From contig JBQTHI010000020.1 of NCBI GenBank assembly GCA_052390035.1, positions 1 to 24,102 of the forward strand: DNA of 24,102 nucleotides, read 5' to 3'. Position 1 is the first letter of the stretch. Each line of letters starts with the position of its first letter. The notes below the pieces were generated by a model, which was not told the origin of the DNA, did not search any database, and worked only from the letters and a program-made list of their open reading frames with translations. The DNA comes from JBQTHI01 sp052390035 (GTDB taxonomy: Bacteria > Actinomycetota > Acidimicrobiia > Spongiisociales > ZC4RG35). The position numbers and the translations under genes were made by a program. Below, one piece after another: positions 1 to 7,598 of this stretch.

Positions 1-2777
1 TGGCGGTTGTGGTTATCGCCGTGGACGGACTGCCCTTAAAGGAAACTCTGACCGCGCTCTCCAGGCACGTTTTTGCGCCCGCCCAGGTGCTGGTGGTCGG
101 TGGGGAGGAAACCGCCGCGAGCGGAGACGTAACGGACACGTATGACCCTCCTCCCCGAGTGGTCCCGAGTCCCGAAGCCGTTCTGAGTGGGCTCGATCAG
201 ACTGTGAGCTTCGTCTGGTGGATCCACGGTGACACCCGGCCTCGTCCCGATGCCCTTCAGGCCCTGATCCGGGAGACGATTCGCAACGATGCCGGGGTGG
301 GCGGTTCGAAGATCCTGATCGACGGCACGGGCGACGAGCTCGAGTCGGTGGGAGGGGCGACCGACGTTTTCGGTGAGCTGTACAGCGGTCTTGATGCAGG
401 CGAGCTCGATCAGGAGCAATACGACGTGGTAAGGGAGGTTGGATTCGTTTCCCCGGTCTCGCTTTTGGTGAGAAGAGACCTCCTCAAGGGTCTGGGCGGG
501 CTCGACCGCAGCCTGCCGGTTCAGGCGGCCGGCGTCGATCTTTCCCAGCGGGCACGGGTGGCAGGGGCCAAGGTCATCGTGGTTCCTTCCTCTGAAGTGT
601 TTCACCGGCGCCACTGCGCCGATCAGAGCCCGGGATGGAGAGAGCAAGCCGGTCGCCACAAGGCGATGCTGGTGGCGTACCGCCCGCTCAGCCTCATCTG
701 GGTGATACACATCGGGATACTCGCCGGCCTGGCGGACGGAATCGCTCAGCTGGGGCTTGGCCGTCTCCGTCCGCTCCTTGCCACGATCGCAGGATGGATA
801 TGGACGGCAGGCCAACTCCCTTCGATCGTCGCCGCCCGCAGGCGGCTGGCTCGAATTCGTCGGGTGGGCGATGTGGAGTTGTTCCGGTTCCAGGTACGCG
901 GCGCCGTACAACTGAGAAACACCCTTTCCGAACTATCCCAACGCTTCGGGAGAGCCCTGGCCGAAGAGGAGGTGGACGAGCTCGCCGAACGAGCCCGACA
1001 TGCCTGGCGGAGGCCGTCGTTTGTTGCGGGAGCTGTGTCGGCTCTGCTGGCGCTGGTTGCCACCCGCCGCATTTGGTTCATCGGTCTGCCCCAGGCCGGC
1101 TTCGGCTTGAACCCGGTCGGGACCTCCGGATTCGCTGCCAGCTACGGCGGCGGCTGGGATCCCGCCGGGTTGGGTGGGCCGCTGCCCGCCGCTCCGGTGA
1201 CGGCGCTTGGCGAGCTGGCCAATCTGCTGCTCGGCAACCGCCCCCGGCTGGCCGGCGCCTTATTGACCCTGCTGGCGGTGGCCTCCGGTCTCATCGGCAT
1301 GGCCCGCCTGGCCCGTCGGGCCGGCGCCGGCGCCGCCGGTGGGCTGATAGCCGGGTGGGTGTTCGTTGCCGGCGCCGCCGCCTCGGCGATCTTTGCCACC
1401 GGTGCCTGGCCGGCGCTGCTTGCCGCCGGCGCCCTCCCTTGGGCGCTCGACGCCGTGTTCGCTCCATCGGTTGGTGATTGGCGGCGTCGGCTCGGCAGGT
1501 ATGCCCGCGGTGGGCTGGCCGGCGGATTGGTGGCTGTCGCCTACCCGCCGATGTTGGTGATCGTCCCGATAGCTTCACTGGTGTGGGCGGCAGCGTCGAG
1601 ACGCCCCGGCGCCATTGCCTCGGGGTGGGTGGTAACCGCCCTCGGCGCCGGGCTCATCGCTCCCTTTGTCATCGCGGGCGACCTGCTGCCGATGCTGAGC
1701 ACCGGGACGCAACCGTCGTTAGAGCCGGGTTGGATCTGGGCGGCACCGCTCGGTGTAGGTGCCGTCGTCGCCGCCTTGTTAACCAACCGGACCCACCTCC
1801 CAGGTGCCTGGTTTGGCGGAATTCTTGGAGTCGGAGGATGGCTGGTGGCCTCTCTTCCCTCGCTTTGGCCGGGGTCAGTTTTGGTCGGTCTGATGGCGGC
1901 ATCCCTCGGCACCGCACTGTTGGGAGCCGTGCTGTCCGAGGTCGACCGGCGGCCCGCATGGCGCCGCGTCGCCGGCCTGGCGGCTGCCGCCCTGTTGGCG
2001 GTGCCCACCGCCGGCGCCATCGCCAAGGGGAGCATTGGATTGCCCCCCGACCAATGGTCAGGGACGCTCGACTTTGTCAACTCCTTGGCCGGAGATGAAG
2101 GGCCGGGTCGGGTCCTGCTCATCGGGCCGGCCCCATCCCTGCCCGGCTCGAGCCGTTTTGTGAATGGGATTTCCTACAGGCTGATTGACAACGGTGCGCC
2201 CAGTCTCGAACAGGCCTATTTGCCGCGGCCGGGGGCCACCGACCTCACCTTGCAGCAGGCCATTGCCGACCATTTGATGACCGGTGTCGACCTTCGCCCC
2301 GGCCAGGCTCTCAGCCAGTTCGGAATCGAGTGGTTGGTGATCCTTCCCGATAGTGGACTACCGGCCGACGCCCTCGAACGTCAGGTCGATCTCATCTCCC
2401 GGCCGCTCAACCCCGAGTTGATGGTGTATGAGAACCTGGTGAAAGGCGGGATCGCCGTAACCGACCGGGGAGCTAACTGGATCCCGGAGGGAGGAGAATA
2501 CGTCGGATCACCCGGACCGGGACGAGTCCGCTTGGCGATCAATCCCCACCCCGGCTGGAATCCCGAAGGGTCGGTCATGGACGGCTGGGTGCAATCGGTG
2601 TCCGCCGAGATGGGTCGGGCCTACTTCGATCCTGATTCCCTGATCCGATGGAGCGGGTGGTTCGCTTTGACCTTGATGACCACCCTCATCGCCACCGCCT
2701 ACTGGGGTCGGTCGGGCCGGCCGGCCTCTCCGAAACCAGGCCGTCCCAAACCCACATCCGACCAAGCCACTTCATGA
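1..2777 (+). CDS. Large membrane glycosyltransferase family 2 protein, 5' partial
   Basis: The reading frame is open to the left edge. The first residues (AVVVIAVDGLPLKETL) already lie in the first beta strand of a GT-A fold, so the true start is probably just upstream and the GTG at 9 is an artefact. About the first 220 residues resemble a GT2 domain, including an RRDLL..LGGLDRSLP stretch. A soluble linker follows, then a long run of hydrophobic segments (roughly residues 340-670), and then a C-terminal extracytoplasmic-looking domain ending in one more membrane segment and a Pro/Lys-rich tail. Proteins of this layout (about 900-1200 aa) precede DUF5719 genes in actinobacteria and are presumed to act in cell-envelope glycan assembly. 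Two acidic motifs expected in GT2 enzymes look altered: HGDTRP where HDD is usual, and AAGVDL where (E/D)DVDL is usual. Activity is therefore uncertain. The stop overlaps the next gene (ATGA). Confidence 0.85.
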   Translation, partial: AVVVIAVDGLPLKETLTALSRHVFAPAQVLVVGGEETAASGDVTDTYDPPPRVVPSPEAVLSGLDQTVSFVWWIHGDTRPRPDALQALIRETIRNDAGVGGSKILIDGTGDELESVGGATDVFGELYSGLDAGELDQEQYDVVREVGFVSPVSLLVRRDLLKGLGGLDRSLPVQAAGVDLSQRARVAGAKVIVVPSSEVFHRRHCADQSPGWREQAGRHKAMLVAYRPLSLIWVIHIGILAGLADGIAQLGLGRLRPLLATIAGWIWTAGQLPSIVAARRRLARIRRVGDVELFRFQVRGAVQLRNTLSELSQRFGRALAEEEVDELAERARHAWRRPSFVAGAVSALLALVATRRIWFIGLPQAGFGLNPVGTSGFAASYGGGWDPAGLGGPLPAAPVTALGELANLLLGNRPRLAGALLTLLAVASGLIGMARLARRAGAGAAGGLIAGWVFVAGAAASAIFATGAWPALLAAGALPWALDAVFAPSVGDWRRRLGRYARGGLAGGLVAVAYPPMLVIVPIASLVWAAASRRPGAIASGWVVTALGAGLIAPFVIAGDLLPMLSTGTQPSLEPGWIWAAPLGVGAVVAALLTNRTHLPGAWFGGILGVGGWLVASLPSLWPGSVLVGLMAASLGTALLGAVLSEVDRRPAWRRVAGLAAAALLAVPTAGAIAKGSIGLPPDQWSGTLDFVNSLAGDEGPGRVLLIGPAPSLPGSSRFVNGISYRLIDNGAPSLEQAYLPRPGATDLTLQQAIADHLMTGVDLRPGQALSQFGIEWLVILPDSGLPADALERQVDLISRPLNPELMVYENLVKGGIAVTDRGANWIPEGGEYVGSPGPGRVRLAINPHPGWNPEGSVMDGWVQSVSAEMGRAYFDPDSLIRWSGWFALTLMTTLIATAYWGRSGRPASPKPGRPKPTSDQATS

Positions 2778-4054
2778 TCGCTTTCGCCCGTCGCTTCGGT
2801 CTAATCGCGCTCGCCGGGGCCGGGTTGACCACCGCCTTACTGGTCCCAACCACCCCCGCACCCGTAGAAGTTTCCCTGCCGGCCGTCGGCGCCCCCCCTT
2901 ACGTCGTCTGCCCGGCGGCGCTTTCCGGGGGCGGATTCACCACCCGTCTTGGTCTCTTCAGCGAAACCGACACAACCGGTCACCTCACCGCCGTTGCCAC
3001 GTCGGATGTGCCCTTCACATTCGAGATCGGGGCCAATGGATCAACCCAGGTCGGGGTAGAGGACCTTGCCGAGCTCGGGGTGACTCCCATCATGGTCGAG
3101 CCGGGGGCGATCGGCGCGGCCACCTTGGCCCGGGCGGGTGGCCAGGCCGGGTTAGCCGGGTGCGGCGCGGCATCTCGAGAATCGGTGGGTGTGCTCGGCC
3201 TGGCGACAGGGCAAGGAGAGAGATCGAGTCTGATCCTCGTCAACCCGTTTGCGGTCGAAGCCACGGTGCGGTTGGCGGGAACGAGCGAGTTCGGACCTGA
3301 CACCCCGACCGAGCTCGAGTTGATCCGCGTTCCGCCCAACTCGAAGATCGAGGTGGTCCTCGACGAACAAATGCCCGGGCGAGAGAGTTTGAGCTTTTCG
3401 GTGGATGCCGAAACCGGGGCAGTGATTGCTGCCATGTACAGATCGGGCCCGAACGATGTCGCCACCTCTGGCGCCATCGCCGGGGCGACCGAGTGGTTCC
3501 TTGCCCTTCCCGACTTCGGGTCCGATGGAAACCTGACCATCCGCTCGTTGAGCGAGATCGACACCACGTTTCGCATCGATCGGTTCGATGCCAGCGGAGC
3601 GATCGAAGACGCCGGAGCAGGCCAATTGGGTCCTTCCGGCCCGGTGCGGTACGACTTGTCGGAGTTGGCGGAGGCCGGGGAGGGCCTGATCCTGGCCGCC
3701 ACCGAACCGGTGGCGGCGGCCGTCACCTACACAGGCGACGTGTTACGCATCGTTTCCCCGGCCGCATCGACAACCGCCGGCCGGTGGGCGATCCCGGTAT
3801 CGGCGCTGGCATCGGAAGGGCAGACCGCGATCTGGATCTTCAACCCGTTTGAAACCACGAGCGCCATCGTCGCGTCACTCGCCGGGCGTGTGGAGCGAAC
3901 CATCGACCTCCCGGCCGGGACAACCGTCGGCTCGTTGTTCTCCCTGCCCGATGGAGCGGGTGCGATCGTGACTGCCCGCGCCCCGGTGGCGGTCTTCTAC
4001 GGTGTCCTCAGCGGCTCGACGGCCGCCATGAACCCGGCGGTGCCATTGGAATGA
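2774..4054 (+). CDS. DUF5719-like secreted protein
   Basis: The start is the ATG overlapping the upstream stop (ATGA). An upstream in-frame start at 2648 would run deep inside the glycosyltransferase gene and is not credible. The 426-aa product has a basic start (MIAFARRFG), a hydrophobic segment at about residues 8-25 and a Pro/Thr-rich stretch, consistent with a signal peptide or N-terminal anchor. The rest is Gly/Ala/Thr-rich with recurring beta-type motifs. Two copies of a NPF-centred segment (LVNPFAVEATVRLAGTSE and IFNPFETTSAIVASLAG) suggest an internal duplication. No catalytic motif is recognisable. Size, composition and position right after the large GT2 gene match actinobacterial DUF5719 proteins, whose function is unknown to me. 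It probably acts outside the membrane with its neighbour. It ends in another ATGA overlap, so three genes are likely co-translated. Confidence 0.75.
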   Translation: MIAFARRFGLIALAGAGLTTALLVPTTPAPVEVSLPAVGAPPYVVCPAALSGGGFTTRLGLFSETDTTGHLTAVATSDVPFTFEIGANGSTQVGVEDLAELGVTPIMVEPGAIGAATLARAGGQAGLAGCGAASRESVGVLGLATGQGERSSLILVNPFAVEATVRLAGTSEFGPDTPTELELIRVPPNSKIEVVLDEQMPGRESLSFSVDAETGAVIAAMYRSGPNDVATSGAIAGATEWFLALPDFGSDGNLTIRSLSEIDTTFRIDRFDASGAIEDAGAGQLGPSGPVRYDLSELAEAGEGLILAATEPVAAAVTYTGDVLRIVSPAASTTAGRWAIPVSALASEGQTAIWIFNPFETTSAIVASLAGRVERTIDLPAGTTVGSLFSLPDGAGAIVTARAPVAVFYGVLSGSTAAMNPAVPLE

Positions 4055-4431
4055 GTGAAGAGATCATCCGCTGGTTGGTGCTCGGCGGACTCGCCCTCGC
4101 CGTTGCCGCCGCGGCGTGGCGGGCGAGGCGCGTCAGTTATGGTCGACCGGTCCCGCTTCCTCCGACGGTTCATTCGTCAGGGCTCGGCCCCGGGGTTCAC
4201 TTCTTCTCCTCATCTACTTGTTCGACCTGTGTCGAGGCCCGGAAGGTTCTGGCGGGCATCTACGGGAGCGGCTACTCCGAGATCCGTTACGAGGATGATC
4301 CGGTGGGCTTCGGACGTTTTGAGATGGGCTCGGTCCCAGCTGTCGTCGTGATCGACCCCGACGGAGGTTCGTACATGATCAAAGGTGTGCCCCGGCGCCG
4401 CGATCTCCCTCCCTCCGGCGACGGTCCTTGA
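4051..4431 (+). CDS. Membrane-anchored thioredoxin-like protein
   Basis: The 126-aa product has one N-terminal membrane segment (about residues 5-23) followed by a positive RARR stretch, then a short thioredoxin-like domain. It contains a CxxC at C57-C60 (FSSSTCSTCVEA) at the expected start of the first helix, and a VPAVVVIDPDG segment around P96 that matches the cis-proline strand of thioredoxin folds. The domain is short (about 85 residues) and lacks the classical WCGPC sequence, so it is a divergent family member. The topology is not certain: few positive charges precede the helix and RARR follows it, which would favour a cytoplasmic domain by the positive-inside rule. The start overlaps the DUF5719-like stop by ATGA, making it the last gene of that unit. 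The likely role is thiol-disulfide exchange linked to envelope proteins; substrate unknown. Confidence 0.75.
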   Translation: MSEEIIRWLVLGGLALAVAAAAWRARRVSYGRPVPLPPTVHSSGLGPGVHFFSSSTCSTCVEARKVLAGIYGSGYSEIRYEDDPVGFGRFEMGSVPAVVVIDPDGGSYMIKGVPRRRDLPPSGDGP

Positions 4432-4456
4432 ACGGAGCACTCCGTCTTCCTAGCGT
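4428..4456 (+). promoter_or_regulatory. Promoter for the DUF3499-like gene
   Basis: A TTGAAC hexamer at 4428-4433 and a TAGCGT hexamer at 4451-4456 are separated by exactly 17 bp, as expected for a primary sigma-factor promoter. The -10 ends 6 nt before the ATG at 4463 and no Shine-Dalgarno lies between, so the transcript would be leaderless or nearly so. The -35 overlaps the stop codon of the thioredoxin-like gene. This is the best two-box promoter I see in the window. Confidence 0.5.
4432..4445. repeat. Perfect inverted repeat in promoter spacer
   Basis: ACGGAG, CA, CTCCGT form a perfect 6-bp inverted repeat lying between the predicted -35 and -10 boxes. It could be an operator for a dimeric regulator, or a tract-less terminator for the preceding gene, whose stop codon ends at 4431. 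No T-run follows, so I slightly favour an operator; this is inference. Confidence 0.45.
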
Positions 4457-4462
4457 GGGCCC

Positions 4463-4681
4463 ATGTTCCCGTCTTGCGTGCGCTGCAACACCCCGGCCTC
4501 ATCTCTCATGACATACTCCTATTCGGATCGGCACCTTTGGGTCGACGACCTGCATAGAAATGAAGATGTTTCCTATCCGATGTGTGCAGTGCATGCCGAT
4601 CGGTTGAGCCCACCGATCGGGTGGACTCTGACCGACCGAAGGACCGTGTCGAGGCTGTTCGCACCGCTCGAAGTCGCCTAA
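4463..4681 (+). CDS. DUF3499-like small cysteine protein
   Basis: The 72-aa product has a CxxC near the N-terminus (C5, C8), then a strand-rich TYSYSDRHLWVDDL segment, then MCAVHADRL (C41, H44) and PPIGW. This order (Cys pair, T-Y-x-Y, C-x-x-H-A-D-R-L, P-x-G-W) matches the DUF3499 family found near pmm and whiB genes in actinobacteria. The four C/H positions look like a metal site, probably zinc. It is shorter than family members I recall (over 100 aa) and lacks their C-terminal extension. Its start sits 6 nt after a TANNNT box with no Shine-Dalgarno. The stop TAA directly abuts the next ATG. Function is unknown. Confidence 0.75.
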   Translation: MFPSCVRCNTPASSLMTYSYSDRHLWVDDLHRNEDVSYPMCAVHADRLSPPIGWTLTDRRTVSRLFAPLEVA

Positions 4682-4951
4682 ATGGCGCTTCACCGCGATC
4701 TTCTCGACGCGGTTCGCGACCTCGACCAACATGACCTTCGCCGCCTGCTGATTCTCACCCAGGCACAGCTCGAGCGAGATGGTGTGCTCGGGCCCGGCAA
4801 CCGTTCCCGGGTGAAGTTGCGCAGTCAGATGGTCAGATGCGGCAAACCCACTTGTGCCGCCTGTCCGCACGGGCCGTATTGGTACGCATACTGGTGGGAT
4901 CAGGGCAAACGGCGCAGCCGGTACGTCGGCCGACTCCTCGACGAGGGATAG
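4682..4951 (+). CDS. Small CGKxxCxxCxHGP-motif protein (DUF6788-like)
   Basis: The 89-aa product begins directly after the preceding TAA, with no spacer, so translational coupling is likely. Residues 5-33 form an amphipathic helix rich in Leu, Arg and Asp. Residues 47-85 contain RSQMVRCGKPTCAACPHGPYWYAYW (key residues C53, C58, C61, H63), followed by a Lys/Arg-rich KRRSRYVG. The same CGKxxCxC..HGPYYY..RY(V/I) signature occurs in small uncharacterised proteins (DUF6788-like), sometimes near mobile DNA. Here it lies in a housekeeping cluster. The three Cys and one His could bind zinc, and the basic C-terminus could contact nucleic acid; both are inference. The family assignment is moderate. Confidence 0.65.
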   Translation: MALHRDLLDAVRDLDQHDLRRLLILTQAQLERDGVLGPGNRSRVKLRSQMVRCGKPTCAACPHGPYWYAYWWDQGKRRSRYVGRLLDEG

Positions 4952-4990
4952 GCCGGAACCCGGTTCTAGAGGAGCCAAGCGCAGGTGACT

Positions 4991-5027
4991 AAAGGGGGAT
5001 CCGTGCTTCTGTATCCGGCCCCCTTTT
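4991..5027 (+). terminator. Possible rho-independent terminator
   Basis: AAAGGGGG at 4991-4998 pairs with CCCCCTTT at 5019-5026, and a further T follows at 5027. The 20-nt loop contains GGATCC-like complementarity that could extend or compete with the stem. It lies after the CGKxxC protein gene and before the zinc-ribbon gene, where a transcription unit boundary is expected. The T tract is short, so confidence is limited. Confidence 0.35.
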
Positions 5028-5050
5028 CCGGTGTATTAGCGCCCCTTCGT

Positions 5051-5056
5051 TACCAT
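5051..5056 (+). promoter_or_regulatory. -10 box for the zinc-ribbon gene
   Basis: TACCAT fits TANNNT and ends 9 nt before the ATG at 5066, with a C-rich, Shine-Dalgarno-free gap. This fits leaderless transcription and supports the 5066 start over the longer in-frame start at 4985. No convincing -35 is visible. Confidence 0.4.
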
Positions 5057-5065
5057 CCCCCCCTC

Positions 5066-5242
5066 ATGGATTGTCCGCAATGTGGGATCACCGACGTGAT
5101 CGAAATCAAGCACCGACTGCCGGACGGGTCGGAGGTGCACTTCTTCTCATGTCATCGGTGCGAAGAGAAGTGGTGGGATCAGGCGGGCAAGCCGCTCGAA
5201 CTTCGGCAGGTGCTGGAATTGGTCCGCAAGGTAAGAGACTGA
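5066..5242 (+). CDS. Small zinc-ribbon protein
   Basis: The 58-aa product has two CxxC knuckles (C3/C6 in MDCPQCG and C29/C32 in FSCHRCEEKWWD) separated by 22 residues with beta-hairpin character (IEIKHRLPDGSEVHFFS). This is a classic zinc-ribbon layout. I chose the ATG at 5066 because it places the first knuckle at the N-terminus, as is normal, and follows a TANNNT box. The in-frame start at 4985 would run through a hairpin and low-complexity DNA. The C-terminal helix (LELRQVLELVRKVRD) could mediate contacts. The gene ends 7 nt before the large membrane protein, so they are probably one transcript. Function is unknown; such ribbons may bind nucleic acid or stabilise small proteins. Confidence 0.7.
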   Translation: MDCPQCGITDVIEIKHRLPDGSEVHFFSCHRCEEKWWDQAGKPLELRQVLELVRKVRD

Positions 5243-5249
5243 TCGACTC

Positions 5250-7595
5250 ATGCAGGCGGCGGCTTCGCCTCCGACCTTCCGGCGCTGGGTCCCGCTGGTC
5301 GTGGTGCTGGGCATCGCCGCCGTCATCCTGGCGGTGGTCAACCCCCGGCTCCTCTTAACCGCCAACACTCCGTCCGGTGGCGACATGGCCGCCCACGTGG
5401 CGGTGCCCGCATACCTGCGCGATGTGCTTCTTCCCCAGGGTCGGGTGCTCGGATGGTCCCAGGATTGGATGGCCGGTTACCCGGTCTTCTACTTCTACTT
5501 CCCGTTGCCCTCGCTGGTGGTCGTGCTGCTCGACTTGCTGCTCCCGTACGGGGTGGCCTTCAAACTGGTCGTGATCGCCGGTCTGATCGCCACCCCCCCG
5601 GCCACCTACTTTCTCGCTCGGGCCCTGCGGTTCGGACGACCGGTCGCCACGGTGGCTGCGGGCGGCGGAGCCGCCTTCATTTTCATGGAGAGCTTCACCA
5701 TCTACGGCGGCAACGTGACATCCACCATGGCCGGCGAGTTCTCCTTTTCATGGTCGTTTGCTCTCTCCCTCGTCTTCCTGGGACTGTTGATCAAGTCGAT
5801 TCGTGACTCTCCGCGCTATCAGCCAGCCGCCGCTCTCACCCTGGCCGCGGCCCTGCTCTGCCACGTCATCACCGTGATCGCCTTCATGGCCGCCAGCCTC
5901 TCGGTGTTGCTGTGGAAGGGAGCCTGGCGACGTGCCGTACCGGTGTGGATCGGCGGGTTTGTCATTGCGGGCTTCTGGTTCCTGCCGCTGCTGGCCCGGC
6001 TCGGATACAGCTCGGATATGGCTTGGACCCCACTGCGAACATGGGAGGACCTGTTTCCCCTGGAGATATGGCTGCTGCTCCCGGCGTCGGTGGGGGGGGC
6101 GTTGTGGACCATGCGGCGCACCCCTCGGGTTCTTCCCGTCCTCGCCCTGACTTTGCTTCCCCTGATCTATTACCCGCTCCCGACCGCCTTGCCCGATCTG
6201 CTGCCGGGCATCTTCAACGCCCGCTGGAAACTCTGGAATGGGCGTCTCCTTCCGTTCTGGTATTTCGGGGTGTGTTTCTTTGCCGCAGTGGGATTGGCGG
6301 GCCTGATCGTCTGGCTCGCCCGCCGGCTTCCGGCCCGGATGTCCGGGATCGCCCCGCGGGCCATGGCGCTCGTGGCTGGAACGGTTGCCGCCATCCTCCT
6401 CGCCCGCGAGCCCCTCGTGCCTCGCATAGTGCCCTGGGCCCTCGGCATCGGGATCGCCGGCTCTTTGCTCGGCTCGCTCTGGTGGTTACGCCCGGTCGAC
6501 ACCCGGGCCTTCCTCGCCGTTACCGCCGCGGGGCTTTTGACCCTCGGGTCCCTGGCCGGGATCACCCTTATGAACGGATGGGCGCGCTGGAACTTCGGTG
6601 GTTACGAGGGCAAGCCCAAGTGGCCCGAATACGAGGCGCTGATGGCCACCGCCGCCACCCTCCCCCCGGGCCGCATCCATTGGGAATACGCCCAGACCAT
6701 GCAGGATTACGGCTCGCCCATGGCCCTCATGCTCTTCCCCTATTGGACCGAGCAGGTTCAAGACTCGATGGAGGGGCTTTTCTTCGAGTCGTCGCTCTCT
6801 ACGCCCTTTCATTTCCTCAATCAGGCTGAGATGAGTCTCAACCCTTCCAGTCCCATTCCCGGCTTGACGTATCACCGGTTCGACTTCGACCGTGGCATCC
6901 CTCACATGCAGACCTTTGGTGTCAGCTACTACATGACCTACACCCCCGAGGCCAAAGCCGAGGCGGACACTCACAACGAACTGACGGAGACCAAGTCCAC
7001 CGGCCCGTTCACGTTCTATGAGGTCAGCGACGCTCCGCTGGTGGAGTCGGCTACGTATCAGCCCGCCGTATACCAGGGGCCGCACGACAGCCTCGTCACA
7101 CGTCTGGGTGGAGTGTTCGGCATCGGTCCAGGCGACGACCAGCAGACCTTCGAGCAGTTTTCCCTTGACTGGTATGGCAGCATCGAGCTGCTCGACCATT
7201 GGATCACTACCGACGGACCACCGTCATGGCCCAGAGTCACCTCGCTCGAGCAACTCGGCTCGATGGCGACGATCGATTCCACCGCCGCCACGGTTAGCGA
7301 TATAACGGTGGAAAGCGACCGGATTTCGTTCCACACTGATGCGGTCGGCGTTCCCCATCTCGTAAAGGTGTCGTATTTCCCCAATTGGAAGGCGACCGGC
7401 GCCGAAGGCCCATTCCATGCCGGGCCCTCCTTCATGATCGTGATCCCGACTCAAGCTCAGGTGGTATTGGAGTTCTCCAACACCGTGGTCGAGAACGTTG
7501 GGTGGGGCCTAACCATCATCGGCCTGGGCGGCGCGGGGGCGGGGATCGCTCGTTCACGGATCATCCGTCGAAAAGGGAAACGAACATCATCCTGA
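5250..7595 (+). CDS. PTPS-related / GT-C-like polytopic membrane protein
   Basis: The 781-aa product starts with a membrane helix (about residues 13-36). An extracytoplasmic GGDMAAHVAVP loop (D45, H49) and WMAGYPVFYFYFPLPSL follow. Roughly ten further hydrophobic segments run to about residue 440. A long soluble domain (about 450-745) follows, then a final membrane helix and a basic tail (RSRIIRRKGKR). The loop with an acidic residue followed by Y-P-x-F-Y-F-P-L-P is characteristic of PTPS-related membrane proteins (Pfam PF10131), a GT-C-like group thought to use polyprenyl-phosphate sugars. Despite the family name there is no pterin synthase chemistry visible. The nearby convergent mannosyltransferase-like gene could provide its donor. 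Donor and acceptor are inference. The start ATG lies 7 nt after the zinc-ribbon stop, and no Shine-Dalgarno is evident. Confidence 0.75.
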   Translation: MQAAASPPTFRRWVPLVVVLGIAAVILAVVNPRLLLTANTPSGGDMAAHVAVPAYLRDVLLPQGRVLGWSQDWMAGYPVFYFYFPLPSLVVVLLDLLLPYGVAFKLVVIAGLIATPPATYFLARALRFGRPVATVAAGGGAAFIFMESFTIYGGNVTSTMAGEFSFSWSFALSLVFLGLLIKSIRDSPRYQPAAALTLAAALLCHVITVIAFMAASLSVLLWKGAWRRAVPVWIGGFVIAGFWFLPLLARLGYSSDMAWTPLRTWEDLFPLEIWLLLPASVGGALWTMRRTPRVLPVLALTLLPLIYYPLPTALPDLLPGIFNARWKLWNGRLLPFWYFGVCFFAAVGLAGLIVWLARRLPARMSGIAPRAMALVAGTVAAILLAREPLVPRIVPWALGIGIAGSLLGSLWWLRPVDTRAFLAVTAAGLLTLGSLAGITLMNGWARWNFGGYEGKPKWPEYEALMATAATLPPGRIHWEYAQTMQDYGSPMALMLFPYWTEQVQDSMEGLFFESSLSTPFHFLNQAEMSLNPSSPIPGLTYHRFDFDRGIPHMQTFGVSYYMTYTPEAKAEADTHNELTETKSTGPFTFYEVSDAPLVESATYQPAVYQGPHDSLVTRLGGVFGIGPGDDQQTFEQFSLDWYGSIELLDHWITTDGPPSWPRVTSLEQLGSMATIDSTAATVSDITVESDRISFHTDAVGVPHLVKVSYFPNWKATGAEGPFHAGPSFMIVIPTQAQVVLEFSNTVVENVGWGLTIIGLGGAGAGIARSRIIRRKGKRTSS

Positions 7596-7598
7596 CTC

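Noticed and set aside
36..911. Minus-strand open frame of 291 codons opposite the glycosyltransferase
   Set aside because: The plus-strand protein shows GT2 and membrane features; the antisense product is Arg/His/Pro-rich without recognisable motifs.
2648..2773. Upstream start for the DUF5719-like gene
   Set aside because: It would overlap 130 bp of the glycosyltransferase. The ATG at 2774 gives an ATGA junction and places a signal-like segment at the N-terminus.
5912..6829. Plus-strand alternative frame of 305 codons inside the PTPS-related gene
   Set aside because: It is out of frame with a continuous membrane protein and has a shadow-like Arg/Gly/Pro-rich composition.
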